21,371 nucleotides of DNA from an uncultured Clostridium sp. (GCA_900555085.1 USJU01000011.1:1-21371), one strand, 5' to 3'; shown: positions 6,592 through 13,830, counted from the stretch's first letter. Numbers and translations: made by a program. The notes: generated by a model not told the origin, from the letters alone.

Positions 6592-7353
6592 GATTTTTGG
6601 GCCTTTTTCTGTAATTAAAATTGTATTTTCATAATGTGCTGCATTTGTTCCATCTTCAGATATTATTCCCCATCCATCATCTAATTCTAAAATTTCTTCT
6701 TTTCCTGCTATTACCATAGGTTCTATCGCAAGTGTCATGCCAGGTTCAAGTCTTGGCCCTTTTCCTGCTTTACCATAATTTGGTATTCCTGGGTCTTCAT
6801 GCATTTCTCTTCCTATTCCATGTCCTTGAAATTCTTTTACAACTGAATATCCATTTTTCTCTACGAATTCACCTATTGCATGAGAAATATCTCCAATTCT
6901 ATTTCCTTTTTTTGCATATTTTATTCCTTCAAAAAATGCTTGTTTTGTAATTTCTACGAGTCTTTTAGTAGCTTTATCTACATTTCCAACTAAATATGTT
7001 CTAGCACAATCTCCATTAAATCCATCTTTGTATGCTACTAAATCAACACTTACAATATCTCCATCCTTTAAAATTTCTCTTTTATTTGGAATTCCATGTA
7101 TAACTACATCATTTACAGAACTACATATACTTCCTGGGAAGTCTGGAACACCTTTTACTCCGCTTGGATAACCTTTTTCGGCTGGTATTGCTCCATGTTT
7201 TCTCATTTCATTTTCTGCAATTTTATCTAACTCCCATGTAGATATTCCTGGTTTTATAGCGTCTTCAACTGCTTTTTGTGCAAGAGCTGCGACACGGCAA
7301 GCCTCTTCCATTAATTCTATTTCTTTTTTAGATTTCACATAAATCATTTTCAT
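6577..7353 (-). CDS. map: Methionine aminopeptidase, type I
   Basis: This enzyme removes the initiator methionine from new proteins. From the ATG at 7353 it has 258 residues. The five metal ligands of the pita-bread fold are present: Asp104, Asp115, His178 (in GHGIG), Glu211 (in IEPM) and Glu242 (in HYENT); His86 in VVIHGIP is the substrate-contacting histidine. The frame opens six codons upstream at 7371, immediately after the adk stop; an AGAAAG element six bases before 7353 and the family N-terminus M-I-Y-V-K-S favour 7353 (or 7347). The SD here is weak. It is the type I short form with no N-terminal zinc extension. Its place between adk and infA is the standard Firmicutes order. Confidence 0.97.
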   Translation of the reverse strand: MKMIYVKSKKEIELMEEACRVAALAQKAVEDAIKPGISTWELDKIAENEMRKHGAIPAEKGYPSGVKGVPDFPGSICSSVNDVVIHGIPNKREILKDGDIVSVDLVAYKDGFNGDCARTYLVGNVDKATKRLVEITKQAFFEGIKYAKKGNRIGDISHAIGEFVEKNGYSVVKEFQGHGIGREMHEDPGIPNYGKAGKGPRLEPGMTLAIEPMVIAGKEEILELDDGWGIISEDGTNAAHYENTILITEKGPKILTIL

Positions 7354-7371
7354 TATCTTCTTTCTAAACAT

Positions 7372-8037
7372 TTATATTTTTTCATTAATGTCTTTTAGCC
7401 ATTTTTCAATGTCTTGTTTTGTAACTTGATCTTGTGCTCTTAAGTCAACTGTATATAAAATTCCTTCTTCTTCGAAATATTTTATAATTGGTTCTGAACG
7501 TTTATGATATGTATCAATTCTTCTTTTTACTGTTTCTTCATTGTCATCTTCTCTTCTATACAATTTACTTCCACATATATCGCATATTCCTTCTTGTTTT
7601 GGTTTGTTAAATTCTAAATTATATATTGCTCCACAGTCTTTATTTGAACATATTCTTCTTTTTACTGTTCTATATATAATATCTTCATCTGGAATATTTA
7701 ATTGTATAGCAACATTTATTTTTTTACCTTTTGCATTTAAAAGTTCTTTTAAATGTTCTGCTTGAATTTTAGTTCTAGGGAACCCATCTAATACAACACC
7801 ATTTTGAGCAGTTGGTCTTGAAAGTCTCTCATCAAGAATTTTTATAACTACATCGTCTGGAACTAATTTTCCATCTGACATATAGTTTTCTAGTTCTTTT
7901 CCAAGTTCACTTCCAGATTTTATTTCCTCTCTAAACATATCTCCTGTTGAAATATGTTCTATATTTAATGTTTCTGTTAATAATTTTGCAACAGTTCCTT
8001 TGCCACTTCCTGGTGCACCTAACATTACAATTATCAA
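7372..8037 (-). CDS. adk: Adenylate kinase with zinc-binding lid
   Basis: Adenylate kinase interconverts ATP + AMP and 2 ADP. With the TTG start at 8037 the protein has 221 residues and begins MIIVMLGAPGSGKGT, with the P-loop at residues 7-15; the alternative GTG at 8046 overlaps the RBS (AGGAG) itself and is less likely. DGFPRT, the AMP-binding segment, is present near residue 84. The lid carries Cys130, Cys135, Cys152 and Cys155; the second pair is the usual C-x2-C but the first is C-x4-C (CSNKDC) rather than the common C-x2-C. The lid is otherwise family-like, ending LYRREDDNEETVKRR. It is separated from secY by a 137-nt spacer with repeats. Confidence 0.96.
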   Translation of the reverse strand: MIIVMLGAPGSGKGTVAKLLTETLNIEHISTGDMFREEIKSGSELGKELENYMSDGKLVPDDVVIKILDERLSRPTAQNGVVLDGFPRTKIQAEHLKELLNAKGKKINVAIQLNIPDEDIIYRTVKRRICSNKDCGAIYNLEFNKPKQEGICDICGSKLYRREDDNEETVKRRIDTYHKRSEPIIKYFEEEGILYTVDLRAQDQVTKQDIEKWLKDINEKI

Positions 8038-8068
8038 ATTATTCACTCCTTTGTATTTTGCTATATTT

Positions 8069-8139
8069 AATATTCTTTAAAAAACACACATTTTATATAT
8101 GTATTTTTGAAAAAATATTATTTGTAAAACACACATTTT
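8069..8139. repeat. Pair of 26-bp direct repeats in the secY-adk spacer
   Basis: The 26-bp copies at 8069-8094 and 8114-8139 share the ACACACATTTT end and the AATATT start and differ at three positions. Their starts are 45 nt apart. On the transcribed strand each reads AAAATGTGTGTTTT followed by an A+T-rich end. The second copy directly adjoins the GC-rich palindrome at 8140. Confidence 0.8.
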
Positions 8140-8159
8140 GGGCGGAGTCTCTTCCGCCC
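8140..8159. repeat. GC-rich palindrome (GGGCGGA stem) downstream of secY
   Basis: The plus strand reads GGGCGGA-GTCTCT-TCCGCCC, a perfect 7-bp stem with a 6-nt loop. It starts 15 nt after the secY stop codon. No T run follows on either strand, so it is not a standard intrinsic terminator. The loop is the complement of AGAGAC seen in the copy at 2696-2717. Confidence 0.8.
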
Positions 8160-8174
8160 TAATGCATAAAACTA

Positions 8175-9494
8175 TTATTCTAAGAATCCTTTGTAATGTC
8201 TCATTACCAAATGTGATTCTAGTTGTTGAACTGTTTCTAACGCAACTCCAACAACAATTAATATTGATGTTCCACCAAATGTTACATCTAAGCTTGTAAA
8301 TCTCATAAACATTGGAAGTATAGCTATAATTGCTAAATAAATTCCTCCAAATATTGTTAATTTTCCTACTATAGATGATAAATAATCTGTTGTTGGTTTA
8401 CCAGCTCTTATTCCTGGTATAAATCCACCATTTCTTTTAATGTTTGCTGATACTTCAGCTGGATTAAATGTAGCATATGTATAGAAAAATGTAAATCCAA
8501 CAATTAATAATAAATATACAATTGCATTTACTATTGAATATCCTATACCAACACTTGAAGAAGATGTTGCTAAAGAAAATTTATATATTACACTCCAAAA
8601 TCCTGTTTCTGTTGCTATATTGGAGTTAAACATTTGAATAATCATTGCAGGGAAAGTCATAAAACTACTTGCAAAGATTATAGGCATAACTCCAGCCATT
8701 GCAGGCTTTAATGGAATATGTGTATTTTGTGCACCTATCATTTTTCTTCCTACAACTTTTTTAGAATATTGTACAGGAATTCTTCTTTCTGCATTTTGTA
8801 CGAATACAACTGCTGCAACAAGAATTATAGCACCTATAACAATTCCTAAAGCTGTAATTAATCCTGTTGTACTAAATGTACCATTATTAACTACTAGTCT
8901 TGCAATAGTTTGAATTGCACTTGGAACTCTTGCTAATATACCTACTAAAATTAGTACTGAAATTCCATTTCCAATTCCTTTTTGTGTTATTTGTTCTCCT
9001 AGCCACATTAAGATTGATGTACCTGTTACTAATGAAAGTATTAATAACATTCCTGTTAATGCTGTATTGTCAACAAATACGTTTTGTCCTCTATATGTTA
9101 AGTATAATCCAGTTGCTTCTATTAATGCTAAAACTAATGATAATATTTTTGTGTATTTATTCATTTTTTGTCTTCCAACTTCTCCACCATCTTTAGCTAA
9201 TTTTTCTAAAGATGGAATTACCATTGTTAAAAGTTGAATAACAATTGATGCTGTAATGTATGGGCTTATACTCATTGCAAATATTGTAAATTTAGAAAAA
9301 GCCCCACCAGATATAATATCTAATATTCCACTTATTCCTGAATTTGACCCCATAACTTTTGCTAAAGCTACTGCATCAACACCAGGTGCTGTTATATAAC
9401 AACCAAATCTAAAAATTACAATTAATAACAATGTATATAAAATTCTTTTTCTTACTTCAGGTGTCTTCCATGCATTTTTTATAGTTTTAAACAA
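8175..9494 (-). CDS. secY: Preprotein translocase subunit SecY
   Basis: SecY is the ten-helix protein-conducting channel of the Sec system in the cytoplasmic membrane. The 439-residue protein has the full length and hydrophobicity pattern. Conserved parts include the N-terminal PEVRKRILYTLLLIVIFRFG (about residues 12-31), the plug region after TM1 (SGISGILDIISGGAFSKF), PYITASIVIQLL, and the cytoplasmic ribosome- and SecA-binding loops: KKVVGRKMIGAQNTHIPLK and IPGIRAGKPTTDYL (GIRAGK about 361-366). The start is TTG at 9494, directly abutting the TAG stop of rplO (9495-9497), with GAGGTGAT inside the end of rplO as RBS. This tight junction suggests translational coupling to rplO, as in the standard spc operon. 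Confidence 0.98.
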   Translation of the reverse strand: MFKTIKNAWKTPEVRKRILYTLLLIVIFRFGCYITAPGVDAVALAKVMGSNSGISGILDIISGGAFSKFTIFAMSISPYITASIVIQLLTMVIPSLEKLAKDGGEVGRQKMNKYTKILSLVLALIEATGLYLTYRGQNVFVDNTALTGMLLILSLVTGTSILMWLGEQITQKGIGNGISVLILVGILARVPSAIQTIARLVVNNGTFSTTGLITALGIVIGAIILVAAVVFVQNAERRIPVQYSKKVVGRKMIGAQNTHIPLKPAMAGVMPIIFASSFMTFPAMIIQMFNSNIATETGFWSVIYKFSLATSSSSVGIGYSIVNAIVYLLLIVGFTFFYTYATFNPAEVSANIKRNGGFIPGIRAGKPTTDYLSSIVGKLTIFGGIYLAIIAILPMFMRFTSLDVTFGGTSILIVVGVALETVQQLESHLVMRHYKGFLE

Positions 9495-9929
9495 CTAAAT
9501 CACCTCTATCTTTCCTCCTGCTGCTTCAATAGCTTGAGCAGCTGCTTTTGTAAATCTATTTGCTTTAACTGTTAGTTTTTTCTCTAATTTTCCTGTAGCT
9601 AAAACAACTATTCCATCATTTATTTTTCCAATTATTCCTTCTTCTAATAAAGATTCAGCTGTAACTTCTGTAGCTTTTGATTTATTTAACATTGTTAATG
9701 TTACTTCTGTGTATTGTTTTGCAAAAATATTTTTAAATCCTCTTTTTGGTAATCTTCTATATAATGGAGTTTGACCACCTTCGAATCCTCTTCTAACTCC
9801 ACCACCTGATCTTGATTTTTGTCCTTTTTGACCTCTTCCAGAAGTTTTTCCTAAACCAGAACCTATTCCACGTCCTACTCTAGTTCTTTTTACAGTTTTT
9901 TGTGATGATTTTAAATCTGTTAAGTTCAT
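9495..9929 (-). CDS. rplO: 50S ribosomal protein L15
   Basis: L15 binds 23S rRNA with a long extended N-terminal tail and a small globular C-terminal domain. The 144-residue sequence shows the tail motifs RVGRGIGSGLGKTSGRGQKGQ (split here: residues 18-38) and GGGVRRGFEGGQTPLYRRLPKRGF (about 43-66), and the C-terminal strand-rich part ending AIEAAGGKIEVI. GGGAGG precedes the ATG. The gene normally lies downstream of rpmD; here the 96 nt between rpsE and rplO hold only a heptad-repeat hairpin and no L30 frame. Confidence 0.98.
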   Translation of the reverse strand: MNLTDLKSSQKTVKRTRVGRGIGSGLGKTSGRGQKGQKSRSGGGVRRGFEGGQTPLYRRLPKRGFKNIFAKQYTEVTLTMLNKSKATEVTAESLLEEGIIGKINDGIVVLATGKLEKKLTVKANRFTKAAAQAIEAAGGKIEVI

Positions 9930-9952
9930 CTATTACACCTCCCTTGTGTTTA

Positions 9953-10025
9953 TTGAAGTTGAATGTTTGTTGTTAGAATTTTAAATTAATATTTCCAACC
10001 TCTAACCTCCAACTTCCAATCTCAA
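9953..10025. repeat. Heptad-repeat hairpin, copy 1 (rpsE-rplO spacer)
   Basis: On the transcribed strand the left arm reads as tandem 7-mers of the type TTGGAAG / TTAGAGG, then an A+T-rich loop, then an imperfectly complementary arm (TCTAACAACAAACATTCAAC). It fills most of the space where rpmD normally lies. This copy is the most diverged of the four. Confidence 0.7.
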
Positions 10026-10514
10026 TTATAATATTTCTTCTACTTTTTTACCTCTTTTTTTAGCAACTTGCTCTGCTGTAGACATATTTTCTAGTGCATT
10101 TAATGTAGCATAAACAACGTTTCTAGGATTGTTTGTTCCTATAACTTTTGTTTTTATATCTTTATATCCAGCAAGTTCGATTACTGGTCTAACACTACCA
10201 CCTGCTATAATTCCAGAACCTTCTGGAGCTGGTTTCATCATAACATTTGCACTACCAAATTTTCCAACAAATTCGTGTGGTATTGTATTTCCAACAATTG
10301 GAACTTCTATTAAATTCTTTTTAGCATCTTCAATTGCTTTTTTAATTGCATCTGGAACTTCTGATGCTTTACCATTACCTGCACCAATGTGTCCGTTTTC
10401 GTCACCTACTACAACTAAGGCACTAAATCTAAAAGTTCTACCACCTTTAACAACTTTAGCAACTCTGTTTATAGCAACAACTTTTTCTTTTAATTCTGTT
10501 TTTTCTTCTTGCAT
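10026..10514 (-). CDS. rpsE: 30S ribosomal protein S5
   Basis: S5 sits at the mRNA entry tunnel and affects decoding accuracy. The 162-residue protein has the N-terminal double-stranded-RNA-binding fold at about residues 10-75 (VAINRVAKVVKGGRTFRFSA, VVVGDENGHIGAGNGKASEV), and the second domain with HEFVGKFGSANVMMKPAPEG and GSGIIAGGSVRPVIELAGYKD. The C-terminus (KKRGKKVEEIL) is complete. The ATG follows GGAGG. It is flanked on both sides by heptad-repeat hairpins. Confidence 0.98.
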   Translation of the reverse strand: MQEEKTELKEKVVAINRVAKVVKGGRTFRFSALVVVGDENGHIGAGNGKASEVPDAIKKAIEDAKKNLIEVPIVGNTIPHEFVGKFGSANVMMKPAPEGSGIIAGGSVRPVIELAGYKDIKTKVIGTNNPRNVVYATLNALENMSTAEQVAKKRGKKVEEIL

Positions 10515-10563
10515 TAAGACTTGCCTCCTTCTTTTTTATTTTTCTCATATAATCTTATTTAGA

Positions 10564-10643
10564 GGATTTGATGTTGGATGTTAGATGTTGGAATATAATA
10601 ATTTCAAACTTCTAACCTCTAACTTCTAAACTCTAACTTCTAA
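10564..10643. repeat. Heptad-repeat hairpin, copy 2 (rplR-rpsE spacer)
   Basis: The plus strand has GATGTTGGATGTTAGATGTT at about 10570-10589 and, after an A+T-rich loop, a run of CTTCTAA / CTCTAAC 7-mers to 10643, reaching the rplR stop codon. The arms pair with a regular mismatch about every seventh base. Confidence 0.8.
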
Positions 10644-11003
10644 TTAGAATTCTAATCCGCCTTCTCTTGCAGCTTCTGCTAATTCTTTAACAACACCGTG
10701 ATATATGTATCCACCTCTATCAAATACAACATTTGATATTTTAGCTGCTTTAGCTCTTTTAGCGATTAAACTTCCTACTTCTTTAGCTGCTTCTTTATTT
10801 GCTTTTTTTGTTTTAACTTCTTTATCTAAAGTTGAAGCTGAAACTAAAGTTTTTCCAGCAACATCATCAATTACTTGTGCATAGATATTTGTATTACTTC
10901 TGTATACACATAGTCTTGGACGTTCTGCTGTACCACTAATTTTTCTACGTACACGAATATGTCTTCTAGTTCTTTCAAACTTTCTATTTGTTTTCTTAAC
11001 CAT
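10644..11003 (-). CDS. rplR: 50S ribosomal protein L18
   Basis: L18 binds 5S rRNA and joins it, with L5, to the central protuberance. The 119-residue protein has a basic N-terminal tail (KKTNRKFERTRRHIRVRRKI) and the conserved core TAERPRLCVYRSNTNIYAQVID (split: residues 25-46), followed by a Lys/Ala-rich helix, FDRGGYIYHGVVKELAEAAR and the typical end EGGLEF. The ATG has GAAAGGAG upstream. Order between rplF and rpsE is standard. Confidence 0.98.
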   Translation of the reverse strand: MVKKTNRKFERTRRHIRVRRKISGTAERPRLCVYRSNTNIYAQVIDDVAGKTLVSASTLDKEVKTKKANKEAAKEVGSLIAKRAKAAKISNVVFDRGGYIYHGVVKELAEAAREGGLEF

Positions 11004-11051
11004 AGTTCAATTACTCCTTTCTTTAAGGTTTGATATTGTTTAACAGTTTTT

Positions 11052-11588
11052 TTATTTACCTGTTTTTCCTTCTTTTCTTCTTATATGCTCATCTGCATAT
11101 TTAATACCTTTACCATGGTAAACTTCTGGTGGTCTCTTGCTTCTTACAACAGCAGCTGTTTGACCAACAACTTCTTTATCAATTCCTCTTACTATAATAG
11201 TATTTGCATTAGGAACGTCAAATGTAATTCCTTCTGGTTCTACCATTTCTACTGGATGAGAATATCCTAAAGTAAGAACAATTTTGTTTCCTTGTTTTTG
11301 TGCTCTATAACCTACACCAACGATTTGTAATTCTTTGCTATATTCATTTAGAACACCTTCAATCATGTTACTAATTAATGTTCTTGTTAATCCATGTAAA
11401 CTTTTATTTCCAGCTTCATCGTTTGGTCTTGTTATTGTTATAACATTACCATCAATAGAAACTGTCATGTTTTTATGAATTTCTCTTTCTAATGTTCCTT
11501 TAGGTCCTTTTACTGTTAAGTTGTTTCCGTCTAATTTTACTTCAACACCTTCTGGTACAGTAATAGGTTTATTTCCTATTCTTGACAT
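11052..11588 (-). CDS. rplF: 50S ribosomal protein L6
   Basis: L6 lies near the sarcin-ricin loop and the factor-binding site. The 178-residue protein starts MSRIGNKPITVPEGVEV, has two copies of the L6 fold (about residues 10-80 and 85-165), and carries the conserved HGLTRTLISNMIEGV and the C-terminal signature RSKRPPEVYHGKGIKYADEH followed by RRKEGKTGK. AGAGGTG precedes the ATG. Length and ends match the family. Confidence 0.98.
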   Translation of the reverse strand: MSRIGNKPITVPEGVEVKLDGNNLTVKGPKGTLEREIHKNMTVSIDGNVITITRPNDEAGNKSLHGLTRTLISNMIEGVLNEYSKELQIVGVGYRAQKQGNKIVLTLGYSHPVEMVEPEGITFDVPNANTIIVRGIDKEVVGQTAAVVRSKRPPEVYHGKGIKYADEHIRRKEGKTGK

Positions 11589-11653
11589 TTAATTTCACCT
11601 CTTCTTACTTGAAAATTTATACTTATATTTTTTAATTGTTTCTTTCTATTTAA

Positions 11654-12052
11654 TTACCATACGTATGCTAAAACTTCTCCTCCAAGATTTTCAGCTCTTG
11701 CTTCTTTATCTGTTTTTATACCTTTAGATGTTGATATTAAGGCAATTCCTAATCCATTTAATACTTTTGGTAATTCATCTTTAGAAGCATAAACTCTTAA
11801 TCCTGGTTTACTTATTCTTTTTAATCCAGAAATTACTTTAGCTCCTTTTTCGTCATATTTTAATGTAATTCTTATAACACCTTGTGTATCATCTTTTATA
11901 TCTTCAAAAGATGCGATATATCCTTCTTCAAATAAAATTTCAGCTATAGCTCTTTTCATTTTTGAAGCAGGAATATCAACAGTTTTATGTTTAGAATTAC
12001 TTGCATTTCTAATTCTTGTTAGCATATCTGCTATTGGATCTGTAGTATTCAT
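11654..12052 (-). CDS. rpsH: 30S ribosomal protein S8
   Basis: S8 binds the central domain of 16S rRNA; in E. coli it represses the spc operon by binding the mRNA near rplE. The 132-residue sequence begins TTDPIADMLTRIRNASNSKH, includes PASKMKRAIAEILFEEGYI, and ends with the family signature ISTSKGIKTDKEARAENLGGEVLAYVW (about residues 106-132). AAGGAGG precedes the ATG. The spacer upstream of it is 165 nt and is almost filled by a long imperfect palindrome, unlike the short spacers of most operon genes. Confidence 0.98.
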   Translation of the reverse strand: MNTTDPIADMLTRIRNASNSKHKTVDIPASKMKRAIAEILFEEGYIASFEDIKDDTQGVIRITLKYDEKGAKVISGLKRISKPGLRVYASKDELPKVLNGLGIALISTSKGIKTDKEARAENLGGEVLAYVW

Positions 12053-12092
12053 TACTTTCCTCCTTTTTTTAGTTTTTTATCTAGTTTATTAT

Positions 12093-12218
12093 AAATTCGA
12101 ATGAAATTAGTTATAATGTGCATTTTCGCCAATTGTTACAAGCTGATAATGTACGTTTGTACATTGAGGTTTGTAATAATTAAGAAAATGTGCAGGATAA
12201 TTGATTTCATTTAAATTT
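12093..12218. repeat. Long imperfect palindrome in the rpsZ-rpsH spacer
   Basis: The two halves are complementary over most of about 126 nt: outer arms AAATT..AATGAAAT / ATTTCATT..AAATTT, then TGTGCATTTTC / GAAAATGTGCA, then AATTGTTACAA / TTGTAATAATT, closing with TGTAC-GTTT-GTACA. It begins at the rpsZ stop codon. There is no T run, so it is not a typical terminator. It is hairpin-like DNA or RNA comparable to small miniature elements. Confidence 0.85.
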
Positions 12219-12403
12219 TACCAACTAGCTTTCTTCACACCTGGTATCTCACCTTTATGTGCTAATTCTCTAAAACAAACACGGCAAATACCAAATTTTC
12301 TTATATAAGCGTGTGGTCTACCACATATTTTACATCTGTTATATTCTCTTGTTTTGTATTTTTGTTCTCTTTGTTGTTTTACTTTCAAAGATTTTTTAGC
12401 CAT
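12218..12403 (-). CDS. rpsZ: 30S ribosomal protein S14, zinc type
   Basis: This 61-residue protein is the short, zinc-binding form of S14. The four cysteines are at 24, 27, 40 and 43 (CKIC and CRVC), enclosing the GRPHAYIRKFG segment, and the conserved end is LAHKGEIPGVKKASW. It binds the 3' domain of 16S rRNA in the 30S head. The ATG has GGGAG upstream. Presence of the zinc form in the main operon is usual for Gram-positive bacteria. Confidence 0.98.
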   Translation of the reverse strand: MAKKSLKVKQQREQKYKTREYNRCKICGRPHAYIRKFGICRVCFRELAHKGEIPGVKKASW

Positions 12404-12436
12404 AATTTTCTCCCTTCATATTTTTTTTAGGAAATA

Positions 12437-12482
12437 CATCCTCGCTAATGCTCGGCTGCAAAAATTATTTGTAATCGGCATT
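12437..12482. repeat. Imperfect hairpin in the rplE-rpsZ spacer
   Basis: AATGC (12437-12441) pairs with GCATT (12478-12482), followed inward by partly paired CGG-type bases and by TGCAAA / TTTGTA. The stretch is more G+C rich than its surroundings (CCTCGCTAATGCTCGG) and recalls the long palindromes beside rplB and rplW, though shorter and less well paired. Confidence 0.5.
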
Positions 12483-12488
12483 GCCTAA

Positions 12489-13028
12489 TTATTTTTTGAA
12501 TGGCATTCCTAATAATGTTAATAATTCTTTAGCTTCTTCGTCTGTTTTAGCTGTTGTAACGAAGATTATGTCCATTCCTCTTAATTTATCAACTTTATCA
12601 TATTCGATTTCTGGGAATATTAATTGTTCTTTAATACCCATAGAGTAGTTACCTCTACCATCAAAAGAATTAGCTGAAACTCCTCTGAAATCTCTAACTC
12701 TTGGTAATGCAACATTAAATAGTTTGTATGCAAAATCATACATTTTTCCTCTTCTTAATGTTACTTTACATCCTATATTAACACCTTCTCTTAATTTGAA
12801 AGCAGCTATAGATTTTCTAGCTTTTGTTACTATAGGTTTTTGACCTGTTATTATTTGAATATCATTCATTGCATTTTCTAATGATTTTGGATTATCTTTT
12901 ACATCTCCTAATCCTATATTTAAAACTATTTTATCTAGTTTTGGAACTTCCATAACTGATTTATAGTTAAATTTTTTCATTAAAGCTGGAACAACTTCTT
13001 TTTCATATTGTTCTTTTAAAAATTCCAT
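12489..13028 (-). CDS. rplE: 50S ribosomal protein L5
   Basis: L5 binds 5S rRNA and contacts the P-site tRNA from the central protuberance. The 179-residue protein has the usual N-terminal LKEQYEKEVVPALMKKFNY, the motif KIVLNIGLGD (about residues 33-42), ITGQKPIVTKARKSIAAFKL, GCKVTLRRGKMYDF and the C-terminal DFRGVSANSFDGRGNYSMGI and LRGMDIIFVTTAKTDEEAKE. GGAGG precedes the ATG. Length is standard. Confidence 0.98.
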   Translation of the reverse strand: MEFLKEQYEKEVVPALMKKFNYKSVMEVPKLDKIVLNIGLGDVKDNPKSLENAMNDIQIITGQKPIVTKARKSIAAFKLREGVNIGCKVTLRRGKMYDFAYKLFNVALPRVRDFRGVSANSFDGRGNYSMGIKEQLIFPEIEYDKVDKLRGMDIIFVTTAKTDEEAKELLTLLGMPFKK

Positions 13029-13052
13029 GTTTTATTTCCTCCTTTCTATAAC

Positions 13053-13361
13053 TTATTTGATTATAGCTTCACATTTTTTACAAATACGAACTTTTTCATC
13101 TTTTTCTATTTTATAACCTATTTTTGTAGCTTTACCGCATTTTGGGCAAACAACATTAACTTTGCTACTATGTATAGCACATTCTGTTGGGATAATTCCA
13201 CCCTCTTCACCTTGTTTTCTAGGTTTGATGTGTTTTTTTCTTATATTAATACCTTTAACAACTATTTTTTGTGTTTTTGGTATAACTTCTAAAACTTCTC
13301 CTGTTTTTCCTTTATCATTTCCAGATAAAACTTTAACAGTATCACCTTTTTTTATTTTCAT
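13053..13361 (-). CDS. rplX: 50S ribosomal protein L24 with C-terminal zinc ribbon
   Basis: L24 is an early assembly protein at the 5' end of 23S rRNA near the tunnel exit. The 102-residue sequence starts MKIKKGDTVKVLSGNDKGKT (KOW motif), continues with VKGINIRKKHIKPRKQG and GGIIPTECAIHSSKV. The C-terminus carries Cys72, Cys75, Cys94 and Cys97 in a CPKCGK ... CKKC arrangement, a probable zinc ribbon that is found in part of the L24 family. The ATG has GAGGTG upstream. The 83-nt spacer before it contains a GC-rich palindrome. Confidence 0.98.
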   Translation of the reverse strand: MKIKKGDTVKVLSGNDKGKTGEVLEVIPKTQKIVVKGINIRKKHIKPRKQGEEGGIIPTECAIHSSKVNVVCPKCGKATKIGYKIEKDEKVRICKKCEAIIK

Positions 13362-13403
13362 ACTTATATTTTCACCTCTTTTTTTATATTTTTACTTTTT
13401 TCT

Positions 13404-13423
13404 GGTCGACAGAGGCGTCGACC
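13404..13423. repeat. GC-rich palindrome (GGTCGAC stem) in the rplN-rplX spacer
   Basis: The plus strand reads GGTCGAC-AGAGGC-GTCGACC, a perfect 7-bp stem with loop AGAGGC, followed by ACTAC. Loop and flank match the element at 2696-2723, while the stem sequence differs but stays fully paired. No T run follows on the transcribed strand. Confidence 0.75.
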
Positions 13424-13444
13424 ACTACCGCTTTTCATTTATTT

Positions 13445-13813
13445 TTATAATACCTCTGGTGCTAGAGATAGTATCTTCATATAATCTTTATCTCTTAATT
13501 CTCTTGCTATTGGTCCAAATATACGTGTTCCTTTTGGATTTCCATCATCTTTTATAATAACTGCAGCATTTTCATCAAATCTTACGTATGATCCATCTGC
13601 TCTTCTAGTTGGTTTTTTTGTTCTAACTACAACTGCTTTAACAACTTCTCCTTTTTTTACAACGCCACCTGGTGTTGCAGATTTAACAGAAGCTACTATT
13701 ACATCACCAATTCTAGCATATTTTCTATATGATCCACCTAAACATCTAATGCACATTATTTCTTTTGCACCAGTGTTATCAGCAACTTTTAGTATTGATT
13801 GTTGTTGTACCAT
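13445..13813 (-). CDS. rplN: 50S ribosomal protein L14
   Basis: L14 lies at the subunit interface and takes part in an inter-subunit bridge. The 122-residue protein begins MVQQQSILKVADNTGAKEIM, contains CIRCLGGS, IGDVIVASVKSATPGGVVKKG and VKAVVVRTKKPTRRADGSYV, and ends ELRDKDYMKILSLAPEVL. Length and ends are exactly family-typical. AGGAGG precedes the ATG. Confidence 0.98.
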   Translation of the reverse strand: MVQQQSILKVADNTGAKEIMCIRCLGGSYRKYARIGDVIVASVKSATPGGVVKKGEVVKAVVVRTKKPTRRADGSYVRFDENAAVIIKDDGNPKGTRIFGPIARELRDKDYMKILSLAPEVL

Positions 13814-13830
13814 TTTTAGCTTCCTCCTTC

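Noticed and set aside
8140..8159. Palindrome after secY as an intrinsic terminator
   Set aside because: There is no T run after the stem on the transcribed strand, and adk, map and infA continue the operon; treated as a repeat element.
7947..8162. Plus-strand 71-codon frame across the adk start and the secY-adk spacer
   Set aside because: It is mostly antisense to adk and to the repeat pair, with no RBS.
8915..9196. Leu-rich plus-strand frame opposite secY
   Set aside because: It is the antisense of SecY transmembrane codons and resembles no protein.
10129..10584. Plus-strand open frame of 151 codons opposite rpsE
   Set aside because: It is antisense to a clear S5 gene, has no convincing RBS, and its hydrophobic translation is what the complement of such codons gives.
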